From contig NC_039359.1 in NCBI RefSeq assembly GCF_003573695.1, positions 95,539,275 to 95,603,274 on the forward strand: a stretch of DNA of 64,000 nucleotides, read 5' to 3'. Shown piece after piece: positions 1 to 11,564 of this stretch (its first letter is position 1; every line of letters begins with the position of its first letter). This stretch comes from Papaver somniferum. Taxonomy: Eukaryota > Streptophyta > Magnoliopsida > Ranunculales > Papaveraceae. The position numbers and the translations under genes are program-made. The notes under the pieces were generated by a model that saw only the letters and a list, made by a program, of their open reading frames with translations, ran no database searches and was not told the DNA's origin.

Positions 1-386
1 CCTGTGAATGTAGTACTTTAAAAGTGTTGTGTGCTAGTAGATTTGTTTGTTTTAATTTGATGTTGTTGTTGTTTGTTTTATGTTATGTCTTTTTTTTTTT
101 AATTTGTTGCAAGTGTTGTTGTGCAATGTTTTTTGTATTGTGTTGTTATTTCTCTCCCCTTGTTTACTGGAGTAATTCATTATCTCTCTGTTTTATGTAC
201 ATCTTCCGTCATGGTAGGAAAGATATACATGTTGGATTTTTATATTTCAATAGGTATAGTAGCTACATTATAGACAATCTAAATGAAGTTATATTATATA
301 GATGAGGTGAGAGTTTGTAGTAATAGGTTTTACCTTCTTAAAGAAAAAAAACGTCAATAATAATAAAAATAAAAAAAACGTTAATA
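1..386. other. T/G-rich non-coding stretch
   Basis: This stretch is rich in T and TTG/TGT runs. The open frame that crosses it encodes only hydrophobic low-complexity residues, so I see no gene. It may be 5' flank or further decayed body of the LINE remnant that follows. Confidence 0.4.
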
Positions 387-1216
387 ATGAACGATGTTGC
401 CCCCCTTTATATGAAGTCCCTGGCAGCTTTATACTTTGGTGCTGTTAAGGAAGCTATTCCGACCAACTTTTCTCTTACATATCAGGAGTCCCACCTGTGG
501 CAGTGTAATAGGAATGAGCACACAATGGATTTTTTTAAAGCCATTCCTATAAGTGGTTTGAAACAGGCAGTAGGGCATAGGCAATTCAGTTCAGTCTTGC
601 AGTATCGCTTCGGAGTACCCCTTTTTGTTGAAGGTATCAAGTGTTCATGTTGTGGCAAAGCTATGAACATATTTAGTGACCATGCCTTGCATTGTGACAG
701 AGATATCGGTCCCAAGTTTCGCCATGATTTGCTCAGAGATGTTGTCTCAGATATATGCTACAAGGCGGGTGTATTCTCTAGAAAAGAATTCTCTTTAGGG
801 TTCTTATCAGATGATATTAATGGTAAGGAAGCGAAGCCTGCCTATGTTCTAGTATACAACTGGGAGAATGGGAAGGACGTTTTTTTTGATGTCACGGTTG
901 TATCCCCTTTTACGAGTGCCAAAACTCGCAACTACACACCGGGCCATGCTATCTCCTTCGCAGTTTCACGTAAGTGTACCAATACTTGGATAAGTGTTTT
1001 TCACATGGCTATGGGTTCAATGTTTTGGCTTTTACTACCTTTGGCGAGCTTGGCGAAGATGCTATCATATTCATGAAGAGAATGAGAAACTGCTTTATTC
1101 GTCATGATGCTAACCATAAAGTTGGTGGCTCTTTGTTTCATATAATAGGCATTACTATTCAAAAAGGTGTGGGTGCGCAGCTTGTCGCTTGGCTACCTTC
1201 TACCGACGTGTATTGA
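387..1216 (+). pseudogene. LINE (non-LTR retrotransposon) ORF2 3' remnant
   Basis: The frame from 387 carries a Cys/His cluster (CSCCG, then HALHC) of the kind found downstream of the reverse transcriptase in plant LINE ORF2 proteins. The coding sense then continues in another frame (974-1216), with an FTTFGELGEDA stretch and a GVGAQLVAWLP end typical of these C-termini. The change of frame near 970-1000 is a frameshift or loss, so the copy is dead. No catalytic RT motif is present; only the end of the element survives, as expected for 5'-truncated LINE insertions. It is followed by (TAA)n tracts that look like LINE tails. Family assignment is from remembered motifs, not a search. Confidence 0.6.
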
Positions 1217-1242
1217 TTCTTTTGTTATTAATAGCCTTTGGC

Positions 1243-1248
1243 ACTATT

Positions 1249-1282
<34 letters not shown>

Positions 1283-1464
1283 GCCCCCTGTGGCACTATT
1301 TATAATAATAATAATAATAATTGATGATAATAATAATAATAGTGGTATAATAATAATAACCATCTTGTCACTAGGCTACCAACCAACTCAACATTTGTTT
1401 TTTTATTTCGCTGTATAATAAATGCATTCTATGGCTCCCTTTCATAATAATAATAATAATAATA
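1243..1464 (+). repeat. (TAA)n microsatellite tracts, probable LINE/SINE tails
   Basis: Several TAA/ATA runs occur at about 1243-1280, 1303-1360 and 1443-1464, separated by short unique sequence. The phrase GGCACTATTTATAATAAT appears twice, which suggests two successive tail copies or local slippage. The last run ends at the AAAGT target site of the solo LTR at 1470. Confidence 0.7.
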
Positions 1465-2071
1465 AAAGTTGTTAGAGCACTGCTCGGTCGAACTCGCATG
1501 CGTTGCTATCTCAAGCATGTTTGTCAAGTTTAGTTGTCAAAATTATATGTCTTGATTTCTAGACTACTTATAGCTAAGTCTCGGTTTATGACAGATTAGT
1601 GTAGTTGAGCTCCAGACTCCATGGCGATCATCTTACGAAGACGAAAAACTACTCGAGGAACCAGTGGAACTTCATCCGACTAAAAGGTATCTGGAGACTT
1701 GAACTTATCTATCACTCAAAAGTCTATCTCTCTATCTCCTACTCTTGAGACAAAGTCGTATAAGTATGATAATTTTCATACATACACATTTGCTATTTCG
1801 AGCCGAGTTTACTCGCCTATCTTTTTCTCGAAATACGTGTTGGTAAGCTTTCGCTTTAACCACTTTTCATCTTTATCCGTGACGAAAGTCATGATGACGT
1901 TTCAATCTTGAAAATAACTTTGATGACGATAGTCGTGAATAACGATTGTTATAACATTATAGAAGAATGTTTCAATGGTTGAAATGTAGAGTTGAGATTA
2001 TGTAACCAACTATGGATATAAGCATATATAATGTGTTCGCACACTAGTGTATAAATCCATGTGCCGGAAAC

Positions 2072-4503
2072 TGGTAGGCTTCTAAAAGGTCCTACAAATT
2101 ATAACCGCAAGTGCACGGTCGTCAGTTATAGCTCGTGCAAGTACGGGTCGATCCACAGAGATCGGGTGTGTTTTGGAAGTGTTTTAGCTAATTGGGTTCC
2201 TAAATTGTTGTTGGGTTTTGAAGCCTTTTGGCTTAAATTGGGCTTTGAGTGCTAATGGGTTTGTTCACAATAAAAGGAACTGAGCATGGGCTCAGTTTGG
2301 TCTTTGAAGTGCAAATGGGCTTAGGCCTTAAACTTAGGCTTTTGATTAAGCCTGAATTGGATTGGGCCTTAATGAATTTGGGCTTTGGTCTTAAACAACT
2401 GGGCTTTGGTTAAGCCCACAGTTGACTGAATTGGGCTTCAGTTTGAATTGAGCTTTGGGCTTGAGTGCACAGCAATGAACTGAATTGGGCTCAGCTGAAG
2501 CAGCAGTCTTTGGCTAGGCCTTTGGGGAGGAAATGGACTAGGCTTGGCAGCAGAAGAAGTGGCAGGGCAGCAGCAAATCAGCATCAGCAGCAGCAGCAGC
2601 TTCAGGGCAGATAGTGATGCAGCAGGAACTGCAGGAAGGCAGCAGCAGCAGCTGCAAGAGCTGCACAGCAAGGCCAAGAGAGCACACAGCAGGGGACAGC
2701 AAATAGAATGTACAAGCAAGGAACAAAGCAACAGCAAAATAAAAGTGAACAGAAGCAAATGAAAATTACAGTGGACAAAACAATGCAAAAGCAACAGAAA
2801 ATAAAATGAAAGATACAACAGGGCAACAGCAAAAGCAAAGAACAAAACAAGAATGGACCAAGGCCTAAGGCCAAGGGCAGGGGTGATAAAGAAACTGACA
2901 AGAAGCAATACTAAGGCAAGAATACAGGCATTCCTATAGAATGGGTTGAAAACTAGCTTGCTATAAGCACTAGCTTCTCCCAATGCACAATCAACACTAC
3001 AACCTAAGCATACAAGGAGAATGGCAAGAACATCAGCTTGCTATGAGCACTGATTTCTTGCCATTGCACAATCAGCACATTGCTTCACAGATACCTAGCC
3101 TAGCATTCCTTCAAATGACAGTAAAACAAACATGACAGGAACATTGATACTAACAGTGAGCATTTAAACTATGAACTAACATGACAAAACAATGAGTCTA
3201 ACTAACAACAGGAACACCACACATTAACATTAATCAGGAAACAAACAGGATATGACAAGTCTAACATGAACATGAAACTAAGCAACAAATTGAACTAAAA
3301 AAAAATCAACATTAACAGAACATGGAAATTGAACTGAACATGAAATTGAAATTAAGTTGTAACTGAAATTTAACAGGACATGAGAGTCCTGGATGTGGGC
3401 TAATCCCAACATGAGTCTTTACATCACACCCACAGTCCCAATTTATAGTTACAAGCACAATTAGGGTTCTACACAAAAAAATCCCCAAATTGACAGTAGA
3501 CTAGGGTTTTGATTTTCGAGCTTACCAAACGTGATAAGACGAGTCCGTCTTCAACCCATGCTTCTTCTCCCTTCTCTGCTCCTTCCCATGCCTTCAATTT
3601 CTCTTTCTAGCTTCACTAATTCGTCAACCATTCACCTAGGGTTTCGGCAGGGGAGAAATTGACGAATTAGGGGGCTATAAAGATGGGTAATAGTTGTAGG
3701 AAGGTAGGGTGATGATGGTGGAGGTGTGGTGGTGGTAGAGGAGTTGGTGATGGAGTCAGAGCAGGTGGAGAAGGTGGTGGTGTACGGTGGTTCTGTGGAG
3801 AAGATGGTGGAGAGGGTATGGCTCGACTGTGTTTGGGGTAGGGGGTGTGTTTGGGTTAGGTGGATGGGCTCGGGTACTAGGGTGTAAGGCGAATGCATCG
3901 AGTCTTGATGTTCTGTGACTCTGAGCTGCGAGATTCGGAGATGGTAGGTAGATCGGACGGTGATGCGAAGGTAAGCGATGAGCGACCGTTGGATATATGA
4001 TACAACAAAATGAACGGTACTTGATGGAGTTAGGTACTGTAGTGTTAGGCGGAGATATCAAACTTTGATGCACAGCAAGGGAGCGACCGTTGGATTCAAC
4101 TACCATCTAATCTGAAGGCTTGGAATTTCAGCGCTGTGGTGCTCGGCAGAGACTTCAGATTTTGATGCTCTATGAAGGAGCGACCGTCGGATGCTTCTGA
4201 GAAATGATCTGATGGCTGAGAACGGAGGCGCTTTTGTGTGTAGAAAATGAGGTTGTGCGCACCATTCTTCGCGGCTTCCTTGCGTAATTTCTTCCGGCTT
4301 TTCACTACTTTTCTGCTCTTTTCGCTCCGCGACTCATCCGAACTTTATTTATTACCTAAAAATGAAAAATTAATTAATAAAATATTTATTCTTGAAAACA
4401 ATGAAAATACAGAATATGGGATAAAATGTAGAATTAATGCGCAAAAGATGAGTTAAAATGCCAACAAAAAGGGATAAATATATACAATATTTGGCACTCA
4501 TCA
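2072..4503 (-). repeat. 3' LTR of the LARD-like element
   Basis: This is the partner of 6773-9203 and differs from it by roughly ten scattered single-base or 1-nt changes seen by eye, plus one divergent block at about 2800-2880. It holds a CAG/GCA-rich low-complexity segment (2540-2720). Long open frames there on both strands are side effects of that composition and occur in both LTRs. Near-identity of the LTRs argues for a recent insertion. Confidence 0.9.
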
Positions 4504-4504
4504 A

Positions 4505-4518
4505 ATACCCCCAAACCT
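4505..4518 (-). other. Polypurine tract of the LARD-like element
   Basis: On the minus strand this reads AGGTTTGGGGGTAT, directly before the 3' LTR. It is the expected site for plus-strand priming. A near copy with the same following context (TTGTCCTCAA on the + strand) occurs internally at 5728-5741. Confidence 0.65.
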
Positions 4519-6029
4519 GAATTTTACTTGTCCTCAAGTAAAACAAAACTAAGGAAATCCTAACTATACCACTGTCGCTGGTCTCTCGAATGCATTTAGC
4601 GTATGCACTAAGCCTTTTAAACCACTAAGTGTCCCTAGTGGACGAGTTGAAGTCTCGTGAAGGTTTACCAGAGGTGTGCCTACAAAACCTAAGGACAAAA
4701 TATAAGCTCAGATTCCATCAAACGTGACATGTGCAAAACAGTTTAAGCTCACAGCAAAATGGAGATGTCAATCTAGCTATCGAAGGCACAATCCTAGCAC
4801 TGATAACAAAAAAAGACATGTGATAAGAGTGTAAAGTGTATCTACACATGTGTAAAGAAAGATCTGAAGTCATGACTACTAATCACCAAGAGATAGTTTC
4901 TCAGGCTAAGAACTGAGGTCGAAATCTAGCTAGCTGTCCGGACTTTACGAGAATTGTGAATGAGTTGGAGGTATTTCACAATTTCTCGCGTTGTACATCA
5001 ATGGCATACACCCTCCTTGCTTATTACAAAGAAACAACAAAAGATGACAAATTACATGACTCTTATTTACATTTACTATTCTTTTTATTTTTGGAACAAG
5101 AGATGATGGAATTGATAAATACTTGATTTTTTTTTTTTTTTTTTTGAATTTTTGAATTTTTCTGATATTTTTTTTCTGAATATATACATCGTTTTTTTTT
5201 TTTTTTTTTTTTTTTTGAGGAAACACTTTTGATACATATACAAAAGGAAACAAAAGATTACATGACACTTTGCAAGAGGTAGCCCTTTTTGATGCACCCA
5301 GTTAAATTCGATGGTTGTCTTTCTTAATGTAACCTCCACCTTCTATCCCAACCAACCAAAGAACAAGCTAGTCAAGTTTCGTTCAGTATTCTAAAGTGAT
5401 TGGCAATCGTAACTTCCTATCAACACCTTGAAGATCGAGGCCATACATGTATTGGTAGATCGTGCGCGTGCAAATTTCTTATCACTATGTGAATTGTGCT
5501 AGAATCAGGGTGCCTAAATATCTAGACTAAGACTCCTAATAAAAATACATATTTGCACAAGAGTCAACATTTCAAGGTAAATGAGCTCCATTTTTATGAT
5601 TTTTTTTTAATTTTTTTTTTTTTTTGAATTTGATTTTTCAATTTTTTTTTTTTTGGAATTTTTCAATTTTTTCAAAAGAAGAAGGAGTTCGTTTTCAATT
5701 ATAGCATATTATCGTGGTATCTACTCTATACCCCCAAACCTAAACTAAACATTGTCCTCAATGTTTCAAAATATGGAAAGAATTAAAATGCAACATATGG
5801 AAAGGGACATGCTGAGTAGAGTAAAAGGAGAGAGAATACCCGATTTCGGCGAAAGCAGAATTAAAACTCCGTTATTCAAGGCAAAAATCCAACATATTTC
5901 AGCCGAGATCATATTGGATTAGCAAAATATATACAAAAGGAAATTTAACTAACACATTATCTACAAGAAAATTTGGTTTTAAAAAATGGGAGCAAAGTAG
6001 AAATTTGGTTTTAAAATAGGGAGCAAAAG

Positions 6030-6063
<34 letters not shown>

Positions 6064-6684
6064 AAAAAGAAAATGAAATTTGGTTTTTGAATTGGGAGCA
6101 CGCCCACTGTGTCCTCTAATGGAATGAAGGCTGCGGCCTACGAAAATCCAAGTTTTAATTTTGAAAGTTTAATTTGGCCCAGTTGGTTAAGGCCCGACGT
6201 TTGTTTTAAAACTTTGGTTTCGAGGTCCACTTTGAGTGGAAGCAAGTCCACAATCAGTTATAAGCTCAGCTGGGTTTAAACCCAGAGTCCAAAATACAAG
6301 TCCAATGAAAAATTTAAACAAGCCCACACAAAATAAATACAAGCCCACAAATAAATTATTACAAACCCAAAATAGAAAAATAAAAAGCCCAAAAAATTGG
6401 GTTAATTATTACAAGCCCACAATTAAAAAATTGGAAGCCCACAGGTTGGGTTCTCTCAATGAATGGGTTTAGGCTTACCTTTTTAGCACAGCCCAGCTGC
6501 TCTGATATTGTTGCAAAAACCCAGTTGGGTTTTGGTTCTTTTCCTTGGTGGCGTCCCAGCAGAGGAAAAACAGGTTCAGAACAGCAGGTCCAACAGCAAA
6601 TGAAGTGAAGCAGATGCAGATGCAAATGCTATGCAGTGAAATGCAAAAATAGCTAATAAAACAACAAGAAAAACACAGCACCAA

Positions 6685-6702
6685 TCCCCGGCAACGGCGC
6701 CA
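6685..6702 (-). other. Second (inner) tRNA-Asp primer-binding site
   Basis: The + strand reads TCCCCGGCAACGGCGCCA, identical to the outer site at 6749-6766. It is followed by AAAAACTTGGTGGGCC, which resembles the start of another LTR (TGGTGGG versus TGGTAGG). The element therefore carries two primer sites 64 bp apart. Confidence 0.7.
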
Positions 6703-6748
6703 AAAACTTGGTGGGCCCCGAAGATAGGTATATTTTAATGCAAAACAT

Positions 6749-6766
6749 TCCCCGGCAACGGCGCCA
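6749..6766 (-). other. tRNA-Asp primer-binding site adjacent to the 5' LTR
   Basis: The + strand matches the 3' terminal 17 nt of plant tRNA-Asp(GTC) including CCA, as I remember that tRNA. On the element strand it is the complementary minus-strand primer site, six bases from the LTR end at 6773. It fixes the element's orientation. Confidence 0.85.
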
Positions 6767-6772
6767 AAAACT

Positions 6773-9203
6773 TGGTAGGCTTCTAAAAGGTCCTACAAAT
6801 TATAACCGCAAGTGCACGGTCGTCAGTTATAGCTCGTGCAAGTACGGGTCGATCCACAGAGATCGGGTGTGTTTTGGAAGTGTTTTAGCTAATTGGGTTC
6901 CTAAATTGTTGTTGGGTTTTGAAGCCTTTTGGCTTAAATTGGGCTTTGAGTGCTAATGGGTTTGTTCACAATAAAAGGAACTGAGCATGGGCTCAGTTTG
7001 GTCTTTGAAGTGCAAATGGGCTTAGGCCTTAAACTTAGGCTTTTGATTAAGCCTGAATTGGATTGGGCCTTAATGAATTTGGGCTTTGGTCTTAAACAAC
7101 TGGGCTTTGGTTAAGCCCACAGTTGACTGAATTGGGCTTCAGTTTGAATTGAGCTTTGGGCTTGAGTGCACAGCAATGAACTGAATTGGGCTCAGCTGAA
7201 GCAGCAGTCTTTGGCTAGGCCTTTGGGGAGGAAATGGACTAGGCTTGGCAGCAGAAGAAGTGGCAGGGCAGCAGCAAATCAGCATCAGCAGCAGCAGCAG
7301 CTTCAGGGCAGATAGTGATGCAGCAGGAACTGCAGGAAGGCAGCAGCAGCAGCTGCAAGAGCTGCACAGCAAGGCCAAGAGAGCACACAGCAGGGGACAG
7401 CAAATAGAATGTACAAGCAAGGAACAAAGCAACAGCAAAATAAAAGTGAACAGAAGCAAATGAAAATTACAGTGGACAAAACAATGCAAAAGCAACAGAA
7501 AACAAAAGGAAACACAAACAGGGCAACACATGGCAAAAGCAAAGAACAAAAATGAACCAAGGCCTAAGCCAAGGGCAGGGGTGATAAAGAAACTGACAAG
7601 AAGCAATACTAAGGCAAGAATACAGGCATTCCTATAGAATGGGTTGAAAACTAGCTTGCTATAAGCACTAGCTTCTCCCAATGCACAATCAACACTACAA
7701 CCTAAGCATACAAGGAGAATGGCAAGAACATCAGCTTGCTATGAGCACTGATTTCTTGCCATTGCACAATCAGCACATTTCTTCACAGATACCTAGCCTA
7801 GCATTCCTTCAAATGACAGTAAAACAAACATGACAGGAACATTGATACTAACAGTGAGCATTTAAACTATGAACTAACATGACAAAACAATGAGTCTAAC
7901 TAACAACAGGAACATCACACATTAACATTAATCAGGAAACAAACAGGATATGACAAGTCTAACATGAACATGAAACTAAGCAACAAATTGAACTAAAAAA
8001 AATCAACATTAACAGAACATGGAAATTGAACTGAACATGAAATTGAAATTAAGTTGTAACTGAAATTTAACAGGACATGAGAGTCCTGGATGTGGGCTAA
8101 TCCCAACATGAGTTTTTACATCACACCCACAGTCCCAATTTATAGTTACAAGCACAATTAGGGTTCTACACAAAAAAATCCCCAAATTGACAGTAGACTA
8201 GGGTTTTGATTTTCGAGCTTACCAAACGTGATAAGACGAGTCCGTCTTCAACCCATGCTTCTTCTCCCTTCTCTGCTCCTTCCCATGCCTTCAATTTCTC
8301 TTTCTAGCTTCACTAATTCGTCAACCATTCACCTAGGGTTTCGGCAGGGGAGAAATTGACGAATTAGGGGGCTATAAAGATGGGTAATAGTTGTAGGAAG
8401 GTAGGGGTGATGAGGGTGGAGGTGTGGTGGTGGTAGAGGAGTTGGTGATGGAGTCAGAGCAGGTGGAGAAGGTGGTGGTGTACGGTGGTTCTGTGGAGAA
8501 GATGGTGGAGAGGGTATGGCTCGACTGTGTTTGGGGTAGGGGGTGTGTTTGGGTTAGGTGGATGGGCTCGGGTACTAGGGTGTAAGGCGAATGCATCGAG
8601 TCTTGATGTTCTGTGACTCTGAGCTGCGAGATTCGGAGATGGTAGGTAGATCGGACGGTGATGCGAAGGTAAGCGATGAGCGACCGTTGGATTATATGAT
8701 ACAACAAAATGAACGGTACTTGATGGAGTTAGGTACTGTAGTGTTAGGCGGAGATATCAAACTTTGATGCACAGCAAGGGAGCGACCGTTGGATTCAACT
8801 ACCATCTAATCTGAAGGCTTGGAATTTCAGCGCTGTGGTGCTCGGCAGAGACTTCAGATTTTGATGCTCTATGAAGGAGCGACCGTCGGATGCTTCTGAG
8901 AAATGATCTGATGGCTGAGAACGGAGGCGCTTTTGTGTGTAGAAAATGAGGTTGTGCGCACCATTCTTCGCGGCTTCCTTGCGTAATTTCTTCCGGCTTT
9001 TCACTACTTTTCTGCTCTTTTCGCTCCGCGACTCATCCGAACTTTATTTATTACCTAAAAATGCAAAATTAATTAATAAAAATATTTATTCTTGAAAACA
9101 ATGAAAATACAGAATATGGGATAAAATGTAGAATTAATGCGCAAAAGATGAGTTAAAATGCCAACAAAAAGGGATAAATATATACAATATTTGGCACTCA
9201 TCA
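6773..9203 (-). repeat. 5' LTR of the LARD-like element
   Basis: This is the direct repeat partner of 2072-4503. On the element strand it begins TGATGAGTGCCAAATATTG and ends GCCTACCA. The right edge abuts the GAAAC duplication. It carries the same CAG-rich segment as its partner (7240-7420). Confidence 0.9.
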
Positions 9204-10948
9204 GAAACCAATTGTGTGCACTTGTGCATGCGACATTGGTAAAGGAGACAGGTTGGGTACACGTACTGGCGGAAGTTTTCTAACCGAAAATTTCTGCTGG
9301 AGTTTGTAGTTTACAAACTGGAAAACCAATCACCTTAGGTACGCTTACCCGTACGCGTACTCACGGAAGTTTTCAAACCAAAAATTTCTGCTGAGTTTCC
9401 AAACTCAAATCCGTTAGCTAAGGTACACGTACCCGTAAGCGTACCCAAGCTGGTTATTTCTCAAATCGGAAGTTCATGAACTTAAAACAATAAATCAATA
9501 AGGAATGCAATCTTTGCAAACCATGGCTATATTGTTCATGAATTGATTCAAGTGGATCAAACTGATTTTGTTTCAATTGTGTCTATGAATAAAGACCTAA
9601 GCAATTGAACAACTCTATCAACTAGTTCTTACGAGTCATTTGAACTAGTTATGAGAAAGATGAATAGGTACGGTTACTTAAACCTAAATGAAACACATTT
9701 CATTTGTGTATGAAAAGCTAAGTTTTGATCTAACGATTGAAAGATATTAGCTCGGAGAAATCAGGTTTTTCATCTAACGGTGAATATTGAATGCTTTGTT
9801 ACCAAGGTAACTTAGATTGCAAACTCTGATTTGAAAACTATATAAAGGAGACATCTAGAAACTGGAAAAACTAATCCCCACGCCTCTTGTGTGATACTAG
9901 TTAGTTTGCTAGAGTCATTTCTCCTTTAACCTTAGGTTTCTTCCCGAGACACTAACGACTGAAAGACTTCATTGGGATTGCGAAGCCAGAAGAAAATACT
10001 TCTCTTGTAGTTGAGCGATCTGATCTTGCCATTTTCTATCGTACGAGTTCAATTGAATAATTGGATTGAGATTATATCTCCGATAGGGCAAGATAAAGAG
10101 AAATCACAAACATATTCGTCTCATCGTTTGTGATTCCTGCAACATCTTGTTTCGCTACCATACGATTAAGATTGTTGTGAGGTGATTGATAATACTAGGC
10201 TGTTCTTCGGAAATAAAAGTCTGTATTATCAATTAGTTCATGTTCACCTTGATTTATCAAAAGACATAACAAAAACTCTTAGGTCTATCTGTGGGAGACA
10301 GATTTACCTATCATAGACTTTTCTGTGTGATACAAATTTGTTTATTGAAGTCTTCAACTTTGGGTCGTAGAAAATCTTGGTTGTGGGTGAGATCAGCTAA
10401 GGGAATCAAGTGCGTAGTATCCTGCTGGGATTAGAGACGTAAGGAGCGCAACTGTACCTTGAATCAGAGTGAGATTGATTAGGGTTCAACTACAGTCCAG
10501 ACCGAAGTTAGTTTGTAGTAGGCTAGTGTCTGTAGCGGCTTAATACAGTGTGGTGTTCAATCTGGACTAGGTCCCGGCATTTTTATGCATTTGCGGTTTC
10601 CTCGTTAACAAAATATCTGGTGTCTGTGTTATTTCTATTTCGCATTATATTTTGTTATATAATTGAAATGTCACAGGTTGTGCATTAAGATCAATCAATT
10701 AGAATATCCAACCTTTGGTTGTTGATTTAAATTGATTGACACTTGGATATTGGTCTTTGGTACCATCCAAGTTATTATCCTTGTATTTGATAAAGACTCG
10801 CAAATTTCTATTTGCTTGAGTAAAGATCAAATCAAGTGAGAGAGATATTAACTCCCCGATATACTTTTCTCTAGATTGAGTCTGACTGTCTAATCAAAAT
10901 ATTGAGTGTGCTTTTTAGAACCCCCGCTTTTTCAAAAGTGCGATTACA

Positions 10949-11263
10949 TGTTCATCCCCGTTCCACAAAGGTTTCATGCACCCCATGAGGTCCCAGGTTA
11001 GAGTCCCAAGTAGCGCAATATTGTAGAATTTGACATGGAAGGTAAAGTTAGCTTCCCCCTTTGCTACATAATCATTTCCCTATCCGCTTCAGCTCCCTTG
11101 GCTGGTTCCTCATGAGGCTCGCTGGTAGGCTAGCACGACAACCTGTTCAACTTATGTAGTAGTACGTTGTTTGAAGCTTAGGTTGTTAGGCTTTAAACTA
11201 GTTTCTTGTAATAATACTATTTATCCAATAATAATTACAATAATAATGGGTAACTATCTCAGC
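10949..11263 (+). mobile_element. tRNA-derived SINE-like unit 1
   Basis: The unit starts TGTTCATCCCCGTTCCA and holds a degenerate pol III B box, GGTTAGAGTCCC (10996-11007). It ends in an AT/TAA-rich tail (AATAATAATTACAATAATAAT). A second unit with the same order of words begins 315 bp later. The layout of tRNA-like head, unique body and short microsatellite tail is that of plant SINEs, but it could also be a LINE 3' UTR repeat. Confidence 0.5.
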
Positions 11264-11564
11264 TGTTCATCCCCGTTCCATAAAGGTTGATGCGGTCCAG
11301 GAGGTCCCAAGTTCGAGTCCCCGATGGCGCAATATTGTAGTATTTGACATGGAAGGTAGAATTAGCTTGTCCCCCTTGCGATATAATAAGTGCCTCCTAT
11401 CCGCTTCGTCTCCCTTGGCCGGTTCCTCATGCGGCTCGCTGGTAGGTTAGCACGGCAACATTTTCAACTAATGTAGTAATACGTCGTTGGAGCTTAGCTT
11501 GTTAGGCTTCCAACTAGTTTCATGTGATATTCGTTATCCAGCTAGTAGCTAGGTTACCAACTAG
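11264..11564 (+). mobile_element. tRNA-derived SINE-like unit 2
   Basis: This near copy of the preceding unit has a better B box, GTTCGAGTCC (11311-11320), preceded by an A-box-like TATCTCAGCTG (about 11254). The body words GACATGGAAGGTA and CTCGCTGGTAGG are shared with unit 1. It ends close to TAGGTTACCAACTAGCC. Confidence 0.5.

Larger units (their letters stand above)
4504..6772 (-). other. Non-coding internal region of the LARD-like element
   Basis: No retrotransposon protein is encoded here. The region contains long homopolymer T runs (about 5130-5215, 5600-5660 and 6030-6062), an internal polypurine-like tract, and a 6150-6470 segment full of AAGCCCA/GGGCTT words. The homopolymers produce spurious poly-lysine frames on the opposite strand. 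Confidence 0.75.
2067..9208 (-). mobile_element. LARD-like non-autonomous LTR retrotransposon, complete, minus strand
   Basis: Two near-identical direct repeats (2072-4503 and 6773-9203, about 2.43 kb each) flank a 2.27-kb internal region. Each LTR starts TGGTAGG and ends CTCATCA on the + strand. The flanking duplication GAAAC (2067-2071 and 9204-9208) is perfect. A sequence identical to the 3' end of tRNA-Asp lies just left of the right-hand LTR, which makes that repeat the 5' LTR and puts the element on the minus strand. A polypurine tract lies next to the left-hand LTR, as it should. No gag, protease, integrase or RT is visible, so it must have been mobilised in trans by a Ty3/gypsy-type relative. 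The large non-coding body fits the LARD class. Confidence 0.92.
1465..10939 (+). mobile_element. Sirevirus-like copia solo LTR (copy A), split by a nested element
   Basis: LTR A starts TGTTAGAGC at 1470 and ends TTTTTCA at 10934. It is flanked by a perfect 5-bp duplication AAAGT (1465-1469 and 10935-10939). Its own sequence is 1470-2071 plus 9209-10934, about 2.33 kb. The remainder is a younger element inserted at GAAAC. The order of landmarks matches LTR B at 12484-14667: the shared start, a TATA box CTATATAAAGGAG (9838-9850), and the shared end with CCCCCGCTTTTTCA. No primer-binding site follows the end and no internal region is present, so this is a solo LTR left by LTR-LTR recombination. 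Superfamily is inferred from copies B and D. Confidence 0.85.

Noticed and set aside
2438..2983. 181-residue minus-strand open frame in the LARD LTR, repeated at 7139-7681
   Set aside because: It runs through a CAG-rich low-complexity tract, is Leu/Cys-rich with no domain, and the frame differs between the two LTRs in the divergent block. Duplication follows from the LTR pair, not from coding selection.
5085..5339. Lysine-rich short proteins
   Set aside because: Translations of poly(T)/poly(A) runs in the LARD internal region.
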